Positions 8,849 through 19,500 of a stretch of DNA of 64,000 bases are shown piece after piece. The translations under genes and the position numbers were made by a program. Source of the DNA: Verrucomicrobia bacterium LW23 (GTDB taxonomy: Bacteria; Verrucomicrobiota; Verrucomicrobiia; Methylacidiphilales; UBA1321). The first letter of the stretch is position 1. Every line of letters starts with the position of its first letter. The stretch covers positions 372,001 to 436,000 of the forward strand of contig QAZA01000039.1 in NCBI GenBank assembly GCA_003054695.1. The letters are read 5' to 3'. The notes beneath the pieces are model-generated. The model made no database searches and had not been told where the DNA came from. It saw nothing but the letters and a program-made list of their open reading frames with translations.

Positions 8849-10756
8849 ATGCTACGCTTCCGCCTTACGATGGGCCTAATGTGCCTGGTGGTGGTGATGC
8901 TGGCGATGGGCCTGTTTGCGATCGACCGGTGCAGCCAGCTGGGCAAGCAGTTCCAGATCTTTCTGGTGGAGAGCGATGCGGCTGGGCATACGGCGCTGGC
9001 CATCAAGCGCAGCACCGGCCGGTTGCTCGGCGCGGCGCTCTCACGCCTCTCCGGCAACTGGGAGCCCAGCCGCTACGATTTTGCAGCCGAAAGCCGCGAG
9101 CTGGAAGAGCGCCTGAAGGACCTGGCGCGCGGCGTTACCGACAAGACCCGCCCGGGTGAGGAAGGGACCGAAGGCGAGCGCAGCGCGGCCGAGCGCCTGC
9201 TCACCAGCTACGGGGCGTTCGCGGCCAAGGCCCGGCTCTTTCTGGAGGGTGAGGAGAAGCCCTTTGCCCAGTGGCGCGTCGTCGCCTCAGGCCTGGGCGA
9301 TGAGGCCGCCAATGTGCTGGAGATTGCGGATCAGCTTACCGCCGCCCACCACGAGGCGGTGCGCGAAAGCCGCAACGCCGTGGCGGCCGGCGTTAACCAG
9401 ACGATCCGCGCGCTTATCCTCGCCATGATCATCGCCGTTGTGGCGGCCATCTACACGTGCTCGCGCCTTACCCGCGGCCTGCTGGAGCCGCTCACCTCCC
9501 TCAACGCGTCGATTAACCGCGTGGCCGACGGCAACCTGGATCAGGAGATCCCCGTGCTGAGTCAGGACGAGCTGGGGTTGCTGGCCCGCGCGTTTAACCG
9601 CATGGCCACGCACCTCAAGTTTTACCGCAACAGCACGTCGGAGGAGCTGATGCGGCTCAACCAGATTATCCGGTCCACGCTGGCCAGTTTTCCGGATCCC
9701 ATCTTTGTGCTTAACGCCGGCGGCGCGGTGGAGTTCCGCAACCCGGCGGCGGACCAGCTGGCGCTGCGCCTGCTGTTCTCGGGCATGCGCCGCCTGCCGG
9801 AGGAGGTGGAGCGCAAGGTGGAGGAGGTGCGCGCCAGCGGCCGGGATTATCTGCCCACCGGGTACAGGGATTGCCTGCGCTTTAAGATAGATGGCAGCGA
9901 CAAGTACGTGCTGCCGCGCATTGTGTTGCTGCGCGACAGCGCGGCGCTGATCTTTGGAGTGGCGGTGATTCTGGAGGACGTAACGCGCATGCGGCTGGTG
10001 GATGACATGAAGAGCAACCTGGTGGCCACCGTCAGCCACGAGCTCAAGACGCCGCTGACGAGCATCCGCCTGGCGCTCTACCTGATTCTGGAGCAGACCG
10101 TGGGCGGGCTCAACCCCAAGCAGCAGAAGCTGATGACGACAGCGCGCGACGAAACGGACCGCGTGCTGCGCACGCTCAACGACCTGCTCGATCTCTCCCG
10201 GCTGGATCACGGCACGCACGTGATGGAGCGCACGCTCGCGCTCCCCGGCGACATTGTGGAGAGCGCCGTGCGCGAGGCCCGTGTGGCCGCCGAGGAGGCC
10301 GGCATCACGCTGGAGAGCATCGTCGGCGACGGCCTGGGCGACGCACCGCTGCCGGCGGTGTCGGTGGATCTGCAGCGCATCTCCTACGTCTTTGCCAACT
10401 TGCTCACCAACGCCATCAAGTATTCCCCCTCCGGCAGCACCGTCACCTTCCGCTGTGTGCGCGACGGCGACGACGGGCAAATGCTGCGCTTTGAAGTGCG
10501 TGACCGCGGCCCCGGCATTGCGGAGGAGCACCACGCCCGCCTCTTCGAGCGCTTCTATCGCGTCAAAGGCACCGCAAAAACGGGGGCAGGCCTTGGCCTG
10601 TCCATCGCGCACGATATTGTGCTGGCCCACGACGGCCGTATCGGCGTAAAGAGTCGTCCCGGCGAGGGCAGTACGTTCTACGTTCTGCTGCCCGCCGCCC
10701 CCGCTCCTGCGCCGGCGGAAGGGCCGGCCGCATCCAACCCGGCCCCCACACCATGA
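8849..10756 (+). CDS. Membrane sensor histidine kinase, KinB-like
   Basis: A 635-residue kinase. One helix at residues 5-23, a helical periplasmic sensor region, a second helix near 185-205, then HAMP (ending around 260), a PAS domain beginning with SFPDPIFVLNAGG, HisKA with the phosphoacceptor in SHELKTPLTS, and HATPase_c with NLLTNAIKYSP (N box), DRGPGIAEE (G1) and GAGLGLSIA (G2). The architecture matches KinB, the partner of AlgB. Its TGA overlaps the ATG of the next kinase gene (ATGA, 10753-10756), so the two are translationally coupled. The leader before the ATG is C-rich with no Shine-Dalgarno site. Confidence 0.92.
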   Translation: MLRFRLTMGLMCLVVVMLAMGLFAIDRCSQLGKQFQIFLVESDAAGHTALAIKRSTGRLLGAALSRLSGNWEPSRYDFAAESRELEERLKDLARGVTDKTRPGEEGTEGERSAAERLLTSYGAFAAKARLFLEGEEKPFAQWRVVASGLGDEAANVLEIADQLTAAHHEAVRESRNAVAAGVNQTIRALILAMIIAVVAAIYTCSRLTRGLLEPLTSLNASINRVADGNLDQEIPVLSQDELGLLARAFNRMATHLKFYRNSTSEELMRLNQIIRSTLASFPDPIFVLNAGGAVEFRNPAADQLALRLLFSGMRRLPEEVERKVEEVRASGRDYLPTGYRDCLRFKIDGSDKYVLPRIVLLRDSAALIFGVAVILEDVTRMRLVDDMKSNLVATVSHELKTPLTSIRLALYLILEQTVGGLNPKQQKLMTTARDETDRVLRTLNDLLDLSRLDHGTHVMERTLALPGDIVESAVREARVAAEEAGITLESIVGDGLGDAPLPAVSVDLQRISYVFANLLTNAIKYSPSGSTVTFRCVRDGDDGQMLRFEVRDRGPGIAEEHHARLFERFYRVKGTAKTGAGLGLSIAHDIVLAHDGRIGVKSRPGEGSTFYVLLPAAPAPAPAEGPAASNPAPTP

Positions 10757-12777
10757 CGTCCCGCTCCATCACAGATCCCGCACGCTTTGCGAAGGTACTG
10801 CGCGAGACCGTTGTGCTTCCTATCGGCCTTATTGTGCTGGCGGCGCTGGTGCAGACGGCGATTATTGTGGAGCTGTTTGCCGTGGTGGGCTGGTACAATC
10901 ACTCCGGCACCATCATTGCCCGCATGCACGAGTGCGAGAAGCGCTTTGTCTCCATGGAGATCGGCTGGCGCAAGAATCTGCTGAGACGCGACGCCGCCTA
11001 CCCGGAGACGCTGGCGCAGGAGCGCGCGGAACTGACCGCCGCCCTCCGCAACCTGCAGCAGCAGGTGAGCGATAACCCGGAGCAGGTGCGCATGGTGCAG
11101 GAGGTGATGCGCGCCTGCGACGCCTGGGGGGACTTCGTCGTCGGCACGTTCGAGCCTTCGGGCCTGCCTGTTGCGCAGTCGCTGCCCGTATCGGTGCGCG
11201 AGCGCAATTTTGTGGTGCAACGCGGCGTGCACGCTGCCGTTGAGCAGTTTGTCGATCGCGAGGAACGGGTGCGCGCCGCCCGCTACGCGCAGGTCCATCA
11301 CATGGAGTGGGCGGCCCTCGCAGGCGGCGTGGCCATATGCCTGACGCTGGCCTTTGGCGTGGGCTGGCACGTGTGGCGCCAGCTCGCGGCGCTCTCCCAC
11401 GTCTACGAGACATCGCTGGAAATCATCGCCGCCAAAAACGCGGAACTCGAAATCTCCCGCAACCGGCTGGGCGACCAGAAGGAGTGGTTCCGCGTCATCC
11501 TCGCGTCCATCGGCGATGGCGTGATTGTGACGGACCGGCGCATGGTCGTGCAGTTCCTCAACGGCACCGCGGAGAAGATGGCCGGGCGCGATCGGCGCGA
11601 GATCCTGCAAAAGGATTTTCACGCCACCTACCGCCTCACGCACCTGGGCACCGGCAGCCCCGCACGCCAGGGCATTGAGAATGCGCTGGTGCGCAACGAG
11701 GTGGTGCCGCTCTCCAACCTGACGCTGGCACGCCAGGGCCGCGAGCCCCTGGCTGTCGATGCCACCGCCGCGCCGATTACCGACGTGGGCGGCCTGGTGC
11801 AGGGCCTGGTGCTGGTCTTTCGCGACGCCACCGCCCGGCACGAGGCCGAGCGTGCGCAGCGCAACTACGCGGCGGACCTGGAAAAGCAGGTGGAGGAGCG
11901 CACCTACAGCCTGCAGCGCGCGCTGGTGGAGATGCAGTCCTTCTCTTACACTATCTCGCACGATTTGCGCTCCCCCCTGCGGGCCATGCAGGGCTACGCC
12001 GTCGCTATTCTGGAGGACGACCCGAACCTCTCCGACGACACGCGCCGTTACCTGGAGCGCATCCGGCTGGCCGCCGAGCGCCTGGACAAGCTCATCCGCG
12101 ACTTGCTGGATTACAGCCGCATCTCGTTCCTGGACCCCGCCACCGAGGCCATCGACCTGGAGGCGCTGATTGATGAGATACTGGAGCAGTACGGCAACCT
12201 TCGCGCGCCCGGCATCCACATTACGGTGGAGAAGCCGCTGCTGCCCGTGCAGGGCCGGCAGATTACGCTGGTGCAGGTGCTCTCCAACCTGCTGAGCAAC
12301 GCGGCCAAGTTTGTGCGGCCCGGCGAGGAGGCCCGCATCCGCGTCTACACGCGCGAGGTCAAGCAATCTCCCCGGCCCTCCACCCCGCTGCCCGCGCTGG
12401 CGCCCGGCGGCTCGCCCAACCCGGCCGATACCAGCGTCGTTGCCCGCGTGCTGAAGCCGGACGGCCAGACATCTGAGGAGATACGCGACGAGCCGCAGGC
12501 CGCGCCGCCCACGCACGTGCGTATCTGCGTGCAGGACAACGGTATCGGCATTGCGCCGGACGACCTGGCCAAGATCTTTGGCATGTTTGTGCAGGCCGGG
12601 CCCGGGCAGAAATACGGCGGCACGGGCGTCGGCCTGGCCATAGTAAAGAAGGCGGCCGAGGGCATGGGCGGCACGGTGGGGGTGGAGAGCCTGCAGGGCA
12701 GCGGCAGCACCTTCTGGGTGGAGCTTCCGCGCGCCGCAAGCAAACCCGCCGCGCCCGCGGCAACGGGTAAGGCATAG
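10753..12777 (+). CDS. Membrane sensor histidine kinase with CHASE3-like sensor and PAS domain
   Basis: A 674-residue kinase, third gene of the two-component cluster. A helix at about 20-45, a helical periplasmic domain of CHASE3 type to about 180, a second helix near 190-210, PAS (about 235-370, IGDGVIVTDRRM), HisKA with SHDLRSPLRAM and HATPase_c ending GGTGVGLAIVKKAAEGMGG. Between the N box (LSNLLSNAAKF) and G1 box (DNGIGIAPDD) lies a Pro/Ala-rich insertion of several dozen residues, longer than usual. It belongs to the bacteriophytochrome-type HisKA group (DLRSPL) and has no receiver domain. Sharing an overlap with the KinB-like gene suggests two inputs converging on one regulator; this is inference. 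Confidence 0.88.
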   Translation: MTSRSITDPARFAKVLRETVVLPIGLIVLAALVQTAIIVELFAVVGWYNHSGTIIARMHECEKRFVSMEIGWRKNLLRRDAAYPETLAQERAELTAALRNLQQQVSDNPEQVRMVQEVMRACDAWGDFVVGTFEPSGLPVAQSLPVSVRERNFVVQRGVHAAVEQFVDREERVRAARYAQVHHMEWAALAGGVAICLTLAFGVGWHVWRQLAALSHVYETSLEIIAAKNAELEISRNRLGDQKEWFRVILASIGDGVIVTDRRMVVQFLNGTAEKMAGRDRREILQKDFHATYRLTHLGTGSPARQGIENALVRNEVVPLSNLTLARQGREPLAVDATAAPITDVGGLVQGLVLVFRDATARHEAERAQRNYAADLEKQVEERTYSLQRALVEMQSFSYTISHDLRSPLRAMQGYAVAILEDDPNLSDDTRRYLERIRLAAERLDKLIRDLLDYSRISFLDPATEAIDLEALIDEILEQYGNLRAPGIHITVEKPLLPVQGRQITLVQVLSNLLSNAAKFVRPGEEARIRVYTREVKQSPRPSTPLPALAPGGSPNPADTSVVARVLKPDGQTSEEIRDEPQAAPPTHVRICVQDNGIGIAPDDLAKIFGMFVQAGPGQKYGGTGVGLAIVKKAAEGMGGTVGVESLQGSGSTFWVELPRAASKPAAPAATGKA

Positions 12778-13045
12778 CAGCACTCAAGTGTGTCAATTAT
12801 GCGCCTTTTGACATACCTGCTTACAAAATAGCGCGCCCTGTGGCATACATTGTCATGCGGGATGGTGTAAGGTGAAAAGGGTAGCGGAGACTCCTCCGCA
12901 CGCCTGACCCGCGAAAAAGCGCAAGGTTTTGGGAAGAAACCGCACCGCGCAGCGCTCTCCTTGAACAGGGAAGCCCGGCGCGGCCGAGACGTTAGGCCGC
13001 GCGGTTGTCCCCCTTTCCACGCCCCACTTCTCTCTTATCCGCGTC

Positions 13046-15307
13046 ATGCAGATCTTCACTTCCTTTCCCATTGCCCGTGCGGCGCGCGCCGCTTTCGGGG
13101 CTATGTGTGTTGCCGTTATGGCCGTTGCCCTGCTGGCGGTGGCTACCGGCCGTGTGTTTGCAGCCGAGGCCCCCGCTGCGGCAACGCCCGCCGGCCCCGG
13201 CGTGGATGTGGAGCAGCCGCACCTGAAGGCGCGCATTACCGTGCAGAGCGACAAGATCGAGCCCGGCAAGCCGTTTGAGGTGGCGCTGACACTGACGCCC
13301 GAGGCGCACTGGCACACCTACTGGATCAACCCCGGCGACTCCGGCCTGGCGCCGTCAATCGAATGGAAGCTGCCGGAGGGCGTTAAGGCCGGGCCGCTGC
13401 GGTTCCCCACCCCGCACTACTTTACGGCGGCGGATGCCATCAACTACGGCTACGAGGCCGCGGCGACTTTTCTGGTGACTCTCACCGCCGACCCCGCGAA
13501 GGTGAAGGCGGGCGACGCGCTGAAGTTCGAAGCCACTGCCAACTGGCTGGTATGCAAGGATATATGCCTGCCCGGCGACGCCGCTTTCGCGTTCTCCCTT
13601 ACCGCCGCCGGCCCCGGCGAGGCCGCGCCCACCGCCGAAACCAAAGCGCAGTTTGCCGGCTGGAACGACCTGGTGCCCGCCCCGCTGCCCGGCTGGGAGG
13701 CTCGCGCCGAGAAGCCGACGCCGACCACGCTGCGCCTCATCTTCCGCCCCGAAAGCGGCGCGGCGCTGCCGGATCTCGGCAACGTGTACTTCTATGCGCA
13801 GACGGAACTGGCCGTGCAATCCTCTGCAAAGCAAGCGCTTACCAGGGAGGGCGGTGCTTATGTCCTTACCCTGGAGCGCCCTGCCAGCGCGCCCGATCTC
13901 TCCCAGGTTACCGGCCTGCTGAAAGCCGAGAAACCCTTCGCCCCGGGATGGAACCCTGCCCGCGCGTGGGAGATGACCGACGTCCCCGTCACCCCGCCCA
14001 AGCCCGGCTTTGCGATTGGCGAGGCGCTGATTTATGCGGGCGCCGCTTTTCTGGTGGGCCTGCTGCTGAACGTGATGCCCTGCGTGCTCCCGGTCATCTC
14101 GCTCAAAATCTTCAGCTTTATGGATCACGGCGGGCGCGGCGCCGCGCATGCGTGGCGGCACGGCCTGGCCTACACGCTGGGCGTGCTCGTCTCCTTTTGG
14201 GCGCTGGGCCTGGCGCTGGCGTTGCTGCGCGCGGTATCGCCCAGCTACAAGTGGGGCTTTTTGATGCAGGAGACGTGGTTTGTGTATCTCCTTACCGTTG
14301 TGTTTCTTGTCATGGGCATCTCCATGTTCGGCGTATTTGAGTTCGGCACCGGCCTGGGCGCGGCGGCCTCGCAGGCGTCGCACAGCAGCGGCGGCGGGCT
14401 CATTGGCTCCTTTGGCGGCGGCGTGCTGGCCACGGCGGCGGCCACACCCTGCACGGCGCCTGCGCTTACGGGGCCCATCCTCTACTCGCTTACGCAGCCC
14501 ATGCCTGTAACGCTGGCTATCTTTACTGCGCTGGGGCTGGGCCTGGCGGCGCCGTATCTGGTGCTCTCCACCTTTCCGCCGCTGCTCAAATACGTGCCCA
14601 GGCCGGGGGAGTGGATGGAATCCTTCAAGCAGTTTCTGGGCTTTCTGCTGATGGGCTCGGTCGCTTTCACCATCTTTACGCTATCCGTGCTGGTCTCGGA
14701 GCCCACGTCGATGCTGCTCGTGCTCTTTAGCCTGGTGGGCGTGGCGATGGCCTGCTGGGTCTATGGCCGGTGGACCTCCTACGAGCGCACCGAAAACGTG
14801 CGCATTCGCGGCGCTGTGGTGGCCGCGCTCATCATGATCGTGTCCCTGGGCAGCGGCTTTACGATGATCCGCACCGCCCCCGAGGAAGATCCCGCGTCCA
14901 TCGCGCGAGTCGCCACCCCCGGCGTACGCGCCCCGCACGAGGCCTGGTACCCTTACACGCCCGAGGCGGTAAAGGAGCTGACCGCCGCGGGCAAGCCGGT
15001 GTTTATCGACTTCACCGCCGACTGGTGCATCAACTGCAAGTTTTACGAGAAAACCGTGCTGGAAACCGCAGCAATGAAAGCCGAGTTTGCGCGGCGCGGC
15101 ATTACCACCTTCAAGGCCGACTTCACCCGGCGCAACGCCGTAATAGCCAAGGCGTTAGATCGCTACGGCGCCATCGGCGTCCCCGTCTACGTCCTCTATG
15201 GCGCGGACTCAACCAAACCACCCACGATCTGGACGGACGGCATCACCACCGCCAGCCTGACGGCGGCACTGGAAAAAACACCGGAAGCGGTTACCTTGAA
15301 GAAGTAA
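13046..15307 (+). CDS. DsbD/ScsB-like thiol:disulfide interchange protein
   Basis: A 753-residue inner-membrane electron carrier that moves reducing power from cytoplasmic thioredoxin to the periplasm. A signal peptide (residues 1-41) leads to a DsbD N-terminal periplasmic domain with Cys pairs in WLVCKDICLPG. The membrane domain (about 325-600) has the two redox cysteines in NVMPCVLP and ATPCTAP and about eight helices. The C-terminal thioredoxin domain has the active site DWCINCKF. Length and composition fit the long ScsB-like branch. The likely client, a secreted redoxin, follows 80 bases downstream. Confidence 0.9.
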   Translation: MQIFTSFPIARAARAAFGAMCVAVMAVALLAVATGRVFAAEAPAAATPAGPGVDVEQPHLKARITVQSDKIEPGKPFEVALTLTPEAHWHTYWINPGDSGLAPSIEWKLPEGVKAGPLRFPTPHYFTAADAINYGYEAAATFLVTLTADPAKVKAGDALKFEATANWLVCKDICLPGDAAFAFSLTAAGPGEAAPTAETKAQFAGWNDLVPAPLPGWEARAEKPTPTTLRLIFRPESGAALPDLGNVYFYAQTELAVQSSAKQALTREGGAYVLTLERPASAPDLSQVTGLLKAEKPFAPGWNPARAWEMTDVPVTPPKPGFAIGEALIYAGAAFLVGLLLNVMPCVLPVISLKIFSFMDHGGRGAAHAWRHGLAYTLGVLVSFWALGLALALLRAVSPSYKWGFLMQETWFVYLLTVVFLVMGISMFGVFEFGTGLGAAASQASHSSGGGLIGSFGGGVLATAAATPCTAPALTGPILYSLTQPMPVTLAIFTALGLGLAAPYLVLSTFPPLLKYVPRPGEWMESFKQFLGFLLMGSVAFTIFTLSVLVSEPTSMLLVLFSLVGVAMACWVYGRWTSYERTENVRIRGAVVAALIMIVSLGSGFTMIRTAPEEDPASIARVATPGVRAPHEAWYPYTPEAVKELTAAGKPVFIDFTADWCINCKFYEKTVLETAAMKAEFARRGITTFKADFTRRNAVIAKALDRYGAIGVPVYVLYGADSTKPPTIWTDGITTASLTAALEKTPEAVTLKK

Positions 15308-15387
15308 CGATCGCACAACGTCAGAACATAGGCGCGATGCCGGGGCTTGTCTGGCCCGGCGGCGCGGCAATACCCATCCAACAAGCC

Positions 15388-16020
15388 ATGATTCGTATGC
15401 ATAACTCTGTTACCCGTCTCCTTGGCGGCGCCTTCCTCGCGCTCGCCCTCACCGTATCCGCCGCGTTTGCCGCGCCGGAGATCGGCAAGCCGGCCCCCGC
15501 GTTCACGCTCAAATCCGCGGAAGGCAAGGAAGTCTCCCTCTCCGACTACAAAGGCAAGACCGTGGTGCTGGAATGGACCAACAAGGATTGCCCCTTCGTC
15601 GTCAAGCACTACAAGAACGGCGACATGCAGAAGCTGCAGGCCGACGCCGCCGCTGATGGCGTGATCTGGCTCAAGATCATCTCCTCCGCCCCCGGCACCC
15701 AGGGCCACCTTACCCCCGAGCAGGCTGTGGCGCACGAGCAGGAAGCGAAAGGCGCCGCGGTTGCTGTGCTGATCGACGAACCCGGCACCGTGGGCAAGGA
15801 GTACGGCGCCACCCGCACGCCCGAGATGTTCATCATCGATAAAGAAGGCACCCTCCTCTACAAGGGCGCCATCGACAGCATCAAATCCGCCAAACCCGAA
15901 GACGTGGCCAAAGCCGACAACTACATCAAGGCCGCCCTCGCCGCCATCAAGGAAGGCAAGCCGATCAAAGACACCGTGACCCCCGCCTATGGCTGCGGCG
16001 TGAAGTACAAGAAGGGCTAA
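15388..16020 (+). CDS. Secreted thioredoxin-fold protein (redoxin, PRX-like)
   Basis: A 210-residue protein with a signal peptide (residues 1-27, cleavage after AFA) and an AhpC/TSA-type fold. The active region reads EWTNKDCPFVVKHY: one cysteine followed by Pro, with no second Cys at the CxxC position, as in the PRX_like1 group. A cis-Pro-type region TRTPEMFIID follows. A second Cys lies in the C-terminal YGCGVKYKK. It follows the DsbD-like gene on the same strand and ends just before a strong hairpin, so the two probably form an operon for periplasmic thiol chemistry. ATG at 15388 or 15397 are both possible starts. A longer open frame upstream is ignored because it overlaps the DsbD gene. 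Confidence 0.85.
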   Translation: MIRMHNSVTRLLGGAFLALALTVSAAFAAPEIGKPAPAFTLKSAEGKEVSLSDYKGKTVVLEWTNKDCPFVVKHYKNGDMQKLQADAAADGVIWLKIISSAPGTQGHLTPEQAVAHEQEAKGAAVAVLIDEPGTVGKEYGATRTPEMFIIDKEGTLLYKGAIDSIKSAKPEDVAKADNYIKAALAAIKEGKPIKDTVTPAYGCGVKYKKG

Positions 16021-16061
16021 GCGTTTTCGGCTCTGCCCCGTCTTTACCCGCGCCTGCGCGC

Positions 16062-16089
16062 ATCAGGGCTCCCCTTCGGGAGCCCTGAT
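16062..16089 (+). terminator. Hairpin terminator after the dsbD-redoxin pair
   Basis: A perfect 12-base stem, ATCAGGGCTCCC pairing with GGGAGCCCTGAT around a short CTTC-type loop, 40 bases after the redoxin stop. The following T-run is short, so it may be a moderate terminator. Confidence 0.7.
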
Positions 16090-16266
16090 TTGCATACAAG
16101 ATGGCCGCAAGGAACTCCGGAGCGCCAAAGGCGCGAAATCTTATGGCGCAGGGGCGCAAGCGCTGGGAAGGCGGATCCCCGCCGCTACGTGTTCCGTAGG
16201 ACCGCAACAGCTCTGAGCGAGTTGTCCCGTAGCGCTATCGCGTCCCTCAACGACGCGCCCGGCATC

Positions 16267-16380
16267 AGAGGCTGTCGACATTTCCACGTTTTGCTGCCAT
16301 ACAATCAAACAGATTTTTAACGCCAAGGGCGGAAAGATCGCCAAGGGGAACCGCGGAATGCGGAACTGTCGACAGCTTCT
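16267..16380. repeat. Dispersed inverted repeat with TGTCGACA ends (copy 1)
   Basis: The ends read AGAGGCTGTCGACATT and, inverted, CTGTCGACAGCTTCT. Inside lies CGCCAAGGGCGGAAAG followed by ATCGCCAAGGGG, the right half of a hairpin seen in full at 38229-38326 and 41497-41594. The rest of 16021-16571 has no gene. Confidence 0.7.
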
Positions 16381-16571
16381 GGATTCCTCGGACTCTCACG
16401 CAGGGCTCACCCAAGGCTCACGCCCTGGGCTATTGGCTTTAGCGCCTGCGGTGCTTTAGATGATGTAATGTCTACACTCGTATTGAAACCGCTCGTCGTG
16501 CAACTCAATGCCTGCATGTTTAGATTCATTACGGCATCAATAGTTGCACGAACTATTTGTGACGCAGGACA

Positions 16572-19500
16572 TTAGCTGTGCGCGGGTGCCAGTTCGCGAT
16601 CGCCTTTTGTGCTGGGTTCGGGCCTGGGCGTGGGTTCGTCGGAGGCTTCGGGGGCGTTCTTGTCGGTGAGGCTGGTTTCGGGGTGACGCTTGTCGTTACG
16701 ATGGTCGCCTCCGTCTCCATCGCCGTCATCGCCGTGGCCGTGTTTGCCGGGGCCTGAGGAGCCGCCTTCGTCTTTGCTGCGGCCCCAGCCGAGCCTCATT
16801 ACCGTTACGTAAAAGACGGGGGTGAGGAACAGGCCGAAGAGGGTGACGCCGATCATGCCGGAGAAGACGGCGATGCCCATGGCCTGGCGCATTTCCGCAC
16901 CGGCGCCGGAGGCGATGACCAGTGGGTAGACGCCGGCGATGAACGCGATGGAGGTCATCAGAATGGGGCGCAGGCGAATGCGGCACGCCTCGATGGTGGC
17001 TTGCACCAGCGGCAGTTTCTCCTCCTGCACTTTGTGTTGCGCAAACTCCACGATGAGGATCGCGTTTTTGCACGCCAGGCCGACGAGCACGATCAGGCCG
17101 ATTTGCGTGAAGATGTTGTTATCGCCACCCGTGTACCACACGCCTCCAATCGCAAACAGCAGGCACATGGGCACGATAAGGATGATGCTCAGCGGTACGC
17201 GGAAGCTCTCGTACTGCGCGGCCAGCACAAGAAACACCAGCAGGATGCACAGCGGGTAGACATACACCGCCGTGTTGCCGGCCAAAATGCGCTGATAGGT
17301 CAGGTCCGTCCACTCCATGCCCATGCCGCGTGGCAGCACCGTGGCGGCAATCTTCTCCATGTCCGCCTCCGCCTGGCCGCTGCTGAAGCCCGGCGCGGGG
17401 CCGCCGCTGATCTCCGCCGCCGGGTAGCCGTTGTAGCGCATGGCGCGCTCCGGGCCGTAACCGGGGGTGACTTGCACCAGCGTGCCCAGGGGAACCATCT
17501 GGCCTTCGGCGTTGCGGGTTTTCAGCCGCGCAATCTGCTCGGGCTGCTCGCGGAACTTTGCGTCGGCCTGCGCCAGCACCTGGAAGGTGCGGCCAAAGCG
17601 GTTAAAGTCGTTAACGTACATGGAGCCCAGGTAAATCTGCAGCGTCTCAAACAGATTGCGCAGCGGCACGCCCATGGTCTTTGCCTTTTCGCGATCGATC
17701 TTCGCGTCCAGCTGCGGCACGTTTACCGTGTAGGTGGTAAAGGGCCAGCTTTGGCCGGGGGTGGCCGCGGCTTTGGCAATCATCTCGTTGGTGGACGTAA
17801 ACATCTGGTCCTGGCCCAGTTCCGCGCGATCCTGCACGTAGAGCTTGAATCCGCCCGTGGTGCCCAGGCCGTTGACGGGCGGGGGCGGGACGACGAGCAC
17901 AAAACCTTCCTGAATCTCCGCGTAGCGCTTGTTCAGCTCGGCGGTGATTTCATTACCGCTCTGCCCCTTCTTGCCTTTGCGGTGCTCAAAGCTGTCCAGG
18001 TTAAAGAACACGATGCCGGAGTTGGGCGACACGGTGAAGCCGTTGACGCTGAGGCCGGGGAAGGCGATGGCCTTGGTAACGCCGGGCACGCCAAGGCCAA
18101 TCTCGCTCATCTTCTTGATGACCTCGCGCGTGCGGTCCAGCGAGGCGCCGTCGGGAAGCTGCGTAAAGGCAATGAGATACTGCTTATCCTGCGGCGGCAC
18201 AAAGCCCGTGGGCACCTGCTGAAAGCTCCAGCCGGTCAGCACCAGCAGGCCGCCGTACAGCACCAGCGAGGCCGCGCTGTAGCGCACCACGGTGGAGACG
18301 CCGGCCGCGTATTTGTCGCCGCTCCACTCAAAAAAGCGGTTGAAGGGGCGGAAGAACCAGCCCAGGCACAGGTCGATAATGCGCGCGAACCAGTCCTTGG
18401 GCGCGTGGTGGCTTTGCAGCAGCAGGGCGCTCAGCGCGGGGCTCAGCGTCAGCGAGTTAAACGCGGAGATAACCGTGCTGATGGCGATGGTTACCGCAAA
18501 CTGTTTGTAGAACTGCCCGGTAAGGCCGCTGATGAACGCCGTGGGGATAAACACCGCGCACAGCACCAGGGCGGTGGCGATAATCGGGCCGGTCACCTCG
18601 TTCATCGCGCGCCGCGTGGCCTCGTAGGGCTCGTAGCCCAGGCCAATGTTGCGCTCCACGTTCTCCACGACGACGATCGCGTCATCCACAACAATACCGA
18701 TGGCCAGCACCAGGCCAAAGAGTGACAGTGCGTTAATGCTGAAGCCGAGCAGGTACATGAAAGCAAATGTGCCGACCAGCGAGACGGGCACCGCCGCCAG
18801 CGGGATGATCGACGCGCGCCACGTTTGCAGGAAGATCACCACCACGATAACGACCAGCACCACCGCCTCCACAAGCGTGTGCACCACCGCCTCGATGGAT
18901 GCCTCGACGAACACCGTCGGGTCGTAGTCGATGCTGTAGACGAGGTCCTCGGGGAAGTTCTTGGCCAGCTCGTCCATCTTGGCGCGGATATCGTGCGACA
19001 GCTGCAGCGCGTTGGCGCCGGGCAGCTGGAAGACGGGGATGGCAACCGACGGCTTGTTGTCCAGCAGCGATTGCAGCGCGTAGGTGCTGGCGCCCAGCTG
19101 CAGGCGGGCCACGTCCTTAAGCAGCACCTTCTGGCCGGTCTCGCCGGTTTTGACAACGATATTGCCGAATTCCTCCTCCGTAACCAGGCGGCCTTTGGTG
19201 TTGATAAGCAGGTCCAGCGCCACCGGCTTGCTCACCGGCTGCTGCCCCACGCCGCCGGCGGCGATCTGCACATTTTGCTCGCGCACGGCGGCCACGATGT
19301 CGCTGGCGGTAAGGCCGCGCGCGGCAATCTTGTCAGGGTCCAGCCAGATGCGCATGGCGTAGTCGCCGGAGCCGAAGATCTGCACCGCGCCGGCGCCGGG
19401 GATGCGCGCGAGCACGTCTTTAATCTGCAGCGTGGCATAGTTGCGCAGGTACACTTCGTCGTACCGGCCGTTGGGGGAGGTCAGCTGCACCAGCAGGGTA

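Noticed and set aside
10678-12783. 701-residue minus-strand open frame opposite the second sensor kinase
   Set aside because: The plus strand encodes a kinase with all boxes; the opposite frame is low in motifs and rich in His/Arg/Gly.
14770-16020. 416-residue version of the secreted redoxin
   Set aside because: The first 200 residues lie within the DsbD-like gene in another frame; a signal peptide starts at 15388 or 15397.
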